Source: Atrichornis clamosus | Lineage: Eukaryota; Chordata; Aves; Passeriformes; Menuridae | Assembly: GCA_013400975.1 (NCBI GenBank) | Contig: WBMZ01003358.1 | Coordinates: 61,516 to 125,515, forward strand | Reading direction: 5' to 3' | Length of the DNA stretch: 64,000 nucleotides | Part shown: positions 60,720 to 64,000 of the stretch, piece by piece | Layout of the letters: every line of letters begins with the position of its first letter | Numbering within the stretch: the first letter of the stretch is position 1 | Notes under the pieces: model-generated | What the model saw: only the letters and a program-made list of their open reading frames with translations | Told to the model about the DNA's origin: nothing | The model's database searches: none | Translations under genes and position numbers: made by a program

Positions 60720-61480
60720 AGATACTGAGGGCGAGCTGCCGACTCAGGAGCCAGGGCGGCTCCGCGTACGAAGCCTTCGGCGGCCGTGCCCGCGGCGCAG
60801 GACTCTCTCTGAGACACGGTGACCTCAGTCGCGCTCATCCCGCCGCTCCGCCAGCAGCGAAGGTTAAACCGCGAAAACCCCTTTTCCAAAAGAAAATGCG
60901 GAGTGCCGTCGGGTGGGGAGCGCTGCCAGCCTCACGCTGCAGAGGCCCCACTCCGTCCCGCCGGGAACAAGGGTGCCCGGGGCCGCGGGGGTCTCAGCGC
61001 GGCACCCATCGGAAGCGGTGCCCGCCGGCGGCAGTGCGGAGAGTGAAGGCGTTTCCCTGCGGAAAGGCCAGGGTGCGGATGGCCCCCGCCTCCCCCAGCG
61101 CCGCCCGCAGGCTGCCGCCGCCCTCCAGCTCCTCGCCGACCGGGCGCGGGGCGGCGCGGCCCGTGAGCAGCCCGCGGAAGGCGCCGTGCAGACGAGGACC
61201 CGGCCGCGGCCGCTTGGCCGTGGGGCTGCCTCCCGGGCTGCCCCCGGGGCTGCCCCCAGAGCTGCCCCCCAGGCTTTGTAGGGCGGCGCGGCACTTCTCC
61301 GACACCGCCCGCAGCATGGCGTCCACGGTCTCCGCATCCTCCCGGCCGATCCCGGCCGGGGCAACGGCGGCGGCGGCGGGAGGAGGAGGAGGAGGTAAAG
61401 GATGAAGAGGAGGAGAAGGAGAAGGAAGAGAGTCAGGAAGAGCTGTCCTGTCGGCGCTTTGAGGGAGCATCAGGGTCTGT
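60720..61480. other. GC-rich island over MCIDAS last exon
   Basis: CpG-dense sequence covers exon 6 of MCIDAS and about 270 bp beyond the stop. Frames on the opposite strand (60896-61405 and others) are shadows of this composition. Confidence 0.6.
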
Positions 61481-63893
61481 CGGGGGAAAGGAACGCGGGT
61501 TCCGTGAGTTGCGCCGCACCGCCCTGCCCCGCCCCTCCCCGTCCTGTTTCACACCGTACTGTGCCCCACTGCTTCATGCCACACTGCACGGCCCCAACCC
61601 ACACCTCACTGCCCTGCCCCGAACTGTACCACCCGGACCCCATATTGCCCTGCTCCACCCCTCAGTTTTATCCCACACCCCATCAATCCCACATTGCCCT
61701 GCCCCACCCCGTGCCACTCCACACCACCCTGTCTTTCATCACACAGCTCCACACTGCACCAACACATCCCATTCCACATCTGCCCCCACCATGGCCCTGT
61801 CCCACCCCGCACCACCTCACCCTGAACCCTGTTCCCCACTGCACCCGACATCACACTCTCCCCCAGAGACCAGCTGGGCCGTGGGGCAGCCAGGCCAGAT
61901 GGTGCAGCAGCACTCACGTCAAGGACAGCAGCCAGCTGCCTGGCCTGACTTGCCAGCTCCTTCAGCTGCTCGTTGCTCTCCCGCAGTGTCACCAGCTCTT
62001 CCTGCCTCTGCGTCAGGGTCTGCTGCAGCTGTGAAGGACAGGGTGGTTGAGACAACACCACTGCCCAGGGGCCAGGGTTTGCTGCACACCAAGGCCACAG
62101 AGTCACATCAGCGGGATGCGATGGAAAGAAAGCCAGTGTAGGCTGGGGAGGGCTTAGAGGTCCCTACCTGGCTGTTTGCCTCCAGGGCATCTCCCAGTGC
62201 TTTCTGGTGCTGATCTGCCACATCCCTCCAGCATGGTTCAGGGGAAGGTAGGTGCTGTGGGGGAACCTGCACCACCACGCTACTCTCCAGCTGCGGGGTG
62301 CAGGGGCCAAAGGCCACCTCCTCACCAAGTGAGAAATCAAAGTCAGTACAGTCCAGTGGAGGTGGCATTAAGGTGGATACACCTGGATGGAACGGCCACA
62401 AGTGTTAAGACAGAGGAAGCATTCATGTCCTCAGTTCCCCTCAACCCCAGTACACCATTCTGGTTCTAAACATCCCCCTGGTATGTTCTGAAACAGTTTA
62501 ACGCTACTGAGACAGCTGTGCACCCTAAATCTGTTTAGGTTTCTCTCCCATGAGAGAAAGCTCAGTTACAGCCCAGGTCCCTCTAAGCGCACCTGGAATG
62601 CACCACCTTACAGATTGTCCCATGGTGGGACAAGCATGCAGTAAGTTGGCATCCAAAGTTCCAAAAGCAAAGCAAAAATAGAGAAGATTGAATGCAGCAT
62701 GACTGCAGATGTGTACATGCAGGTACATTTGGCTCAGAGAAGAAAAAATATCTACTTGCCAGATACAAAATCACCAACAGTATCTCTGAAATCCTGTAAA
62801 TCCAACTCCGGCCCATCCTGGAAGCAGGAACCCTGGCAGGGGTGAAGGAAATGATCCGGTGAGTAGGCCCCAGGGCTCAGACCTGCCCACACTGCTGACC
62901 ATACTGTTTCAACAGCATCTGCTGCCTGTGCTCAACAATTCACCAAAGTTCCAGGACCCTCAGGCACCATCCCCTGCCCTGTCCTTGCCACTAACCCATC
63001 TGACACATGGGACAAGGTGCTGTTTTCCACTGTGCCGTTTCACAGGTTGGAAGCCTGAGGCTAGGAGAGCTGCTAGAACCCATTTACTTGAGGGAGCTAC
63101 CCCTGAAGGTGCCAAGTGTGGCCTAAGCCTGTTCCAAACAGTGGGTTTACCTGCTGCAGGGTCACAGGGCCAGCTGGCGTGGTAGAAAGAATGGGGGCAG
63201 AGGCTGCCAAATCCTGCCAGTTGATGGTGCTGAGCACTGAGGACAGTCAGAAACAGAGGTGAGTAGTGCAGACAGGGATGGTCATAGCTGGGGACCACGG
63301 CAAAATATGGAGCACACCTGGGGGTCATCCTAGATGGGCACAGCCAGGGGATGCAGGGCTGGGGAACACGGTGGGAAGCACTAGTGGGAAACCGATGGGA
63401 TTCATGGAGAGAGGGCATGGCCAGGGGTATACGGTGGAGGGCAAGGTGGGGGTGCCACGGCCGGGGGATGCAGGGCTGGGGAACACGGTGGGAAGCACTA
63501 GTGGGAAACCGATGGGATTCATGGAGAGAGGGCATGGCCAGGGGTATACGGTGGAGGGCAAGGTGGGGGTGCCACGGCCGGCGGATGGAGGGCTGGGGAG
63601 CACGGAGCGGGACACCACAGGGGTGCAGAAGGAGGCACGGGGAGGGGGCTCGCGGCTGGGGAGGAGGGCTGTCCGCTGCAGACTGACTCACCGAGGGTGG
63701 GTGCGGTGGGGGCCGGCGAGGCACCGCTGCGCCGCGGCCGGGGTGGGGGCGCTCGGGGACTCAGGGCGGCCGTGGGGATCCACGCCGTCCCCACGCCGAC
63801 CCGGGCCGGCTTCTTGGCGAGGCGGGCGGGCGGGCCCTGGACCTTGTTGGGGCAGATGTTGCCGAAGGCTCGGCGCCGGCCACCCTGCTCCAT
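60994..63893 (-). CDS. MCIDAS: Multicilin (MCIDAS), six exons
   Basis: Geminin-family coiled-coil regulator that, with E2F4/5 and DP1, activates multiciliated-cell genes. Exons in transcript order: 63692-63893, 63151-63236, 62760-62817, 62168-62382, 61918-62028, 60994-61476; 1155 nt, 384 residues (human 385). Exon 1 has the N-terminal [12 protein letters not shown] motif. Exon 2 has STINWQDLA and exon 3 has [10 protein letters not shown]. Exons 4-5 form the coiled coil, about residues 165-224 ([16 protein letters not shown], then [22 protein letters not shown]). Exon 6 has a Pro/Ala-rich tract, a GGS repeat, LHGAFRGL, and the C-terminal TIRT domain ([22 protein letters not shown]) that binds E2F-DP. 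All introns are GT-AG except intron 3, which has a GC donor. The start is set by the family N-terminus; no lesion was seen. Very GC-rich at both ends. Confidence 0.95.
61515..61870. repeat. C-rich low-complexity tract in MCIDAS intron 5
   Basis: Degenerate repeats of ccccac/ctgccc/cacacc type, about 355 bp, fill most of the 441-bp intron between exons 5 and 6. Open frames of about 200 codons on the + strand are produced by this composition. Confidence 0.8.
63351..63612. repeat. 117-bp minisatellite in MCIDAS intron 1
   Basis: A unit starting atgcagggctggggaacacg at 63351 is repeated almost identically at 63468. A partial third copy (atggagggctggggagcacg) starts at 63585. The period is 117 bp each time. 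It lies wholly within intron 1. Confidence 0.95.
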
Positions 63894-64000
63894 GTTGGCT
63901 CCGCGGCCACGACGCTGGCCTCGGCTCCAGCTCCGGTCCCGGTCTTGGCCCCGGCGGGCGCCCTCCGCCCCGCGCCCCGCTCGGCGCCGCCCCGCGGCCA
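63894..64000 (-). promoter_or_regulatory. GC-rich 5' flank of MCIDAS
   Basis: About 107 bp of very GC-rich sequence lies upstream of the MCIDAS start codon and runs to the window end. It is likely 5'UTR or proximal promoter. No TATA box is seen. Confidence 0.5.

Noticed and set aside
61402..62141. Two 210-codon plus-strand frames
   Set aside because: They read the antisense of MCIDAS exons and the C-rich intron 5 tract. Composition artefacts.
63325..63724. Minus-strand frame of 254 codons overlapping MCIDAS intron 1 and exon 2
   Set aside because: It is generated by the 117-bp minisatellite and lies mostly in an intron. The frame does not join exon 1 in the conserved reading frame.

Overview
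The window is nuclear DNA from a bird. CR1 LINE fragments, avian ERVL-type and other avian LTR sequence, intron-rich genes and the gene order all point that way; I cannot name the species. The order GZMA (+), CDC20B (-), GPX8 (+, nested in CDC20B), miR-449 hairpins (- , inside CDC20B) and MCIDAS (-) matches the known vertebrate multiciliogenesis locus (human 5q11.2).

Layout. 1-5000 is intergenic with one CR1 fragment. 5006-9479 is a complete five-exon granzyme A gene, with its 3'UTR reaching about 10.07 kb. 14.7-46.7 kb on the minus strand is CDC20B. I located exon 1, exon 2 and five degraded WD40 exons or exon remnants in the correct order. They carry in-frame stops, frameshifts and damaged splice sites, so I call it a unitary pseudogene in this genome. 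GPX8 (36652-39850, three exons, intact) lies antisense inside it. Between CDC20B exon 2 and GPX8 (43.34-45.52 kb) are four minus-strand hairpins of the miR-34/449 family, all with the GGCAGUG core intact. 46.56-47.29 kb is a GC-rich island at the CDC20B/miR-449 promoter. 47.3-60.7 kb is gene-free, with a CR1 copy and a broken ERVL provirus with its 3' LTR. 60994-63893 (-) is a complete six-exon MCIDAS (multicilin) coding sequence, whose GC-rich 5' flank runs to the window end.

How the parts relate. From established knowledge, multicilin with E2F4/5-DP1 switches on multiciliated-cell genes, and miR-449 supports the same programme. CDC20B is normally the miR-449 host gene. Here the host protein appears dead while the promoter/exon 1 and the microRNA array look preserved, which suggests the locus is now kept as a microRNA transcript. 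GZMA and GPX8 are unrelated passengers: a cytotoxic-lymphocyte tryptase and an ER-membrane peroxidase.
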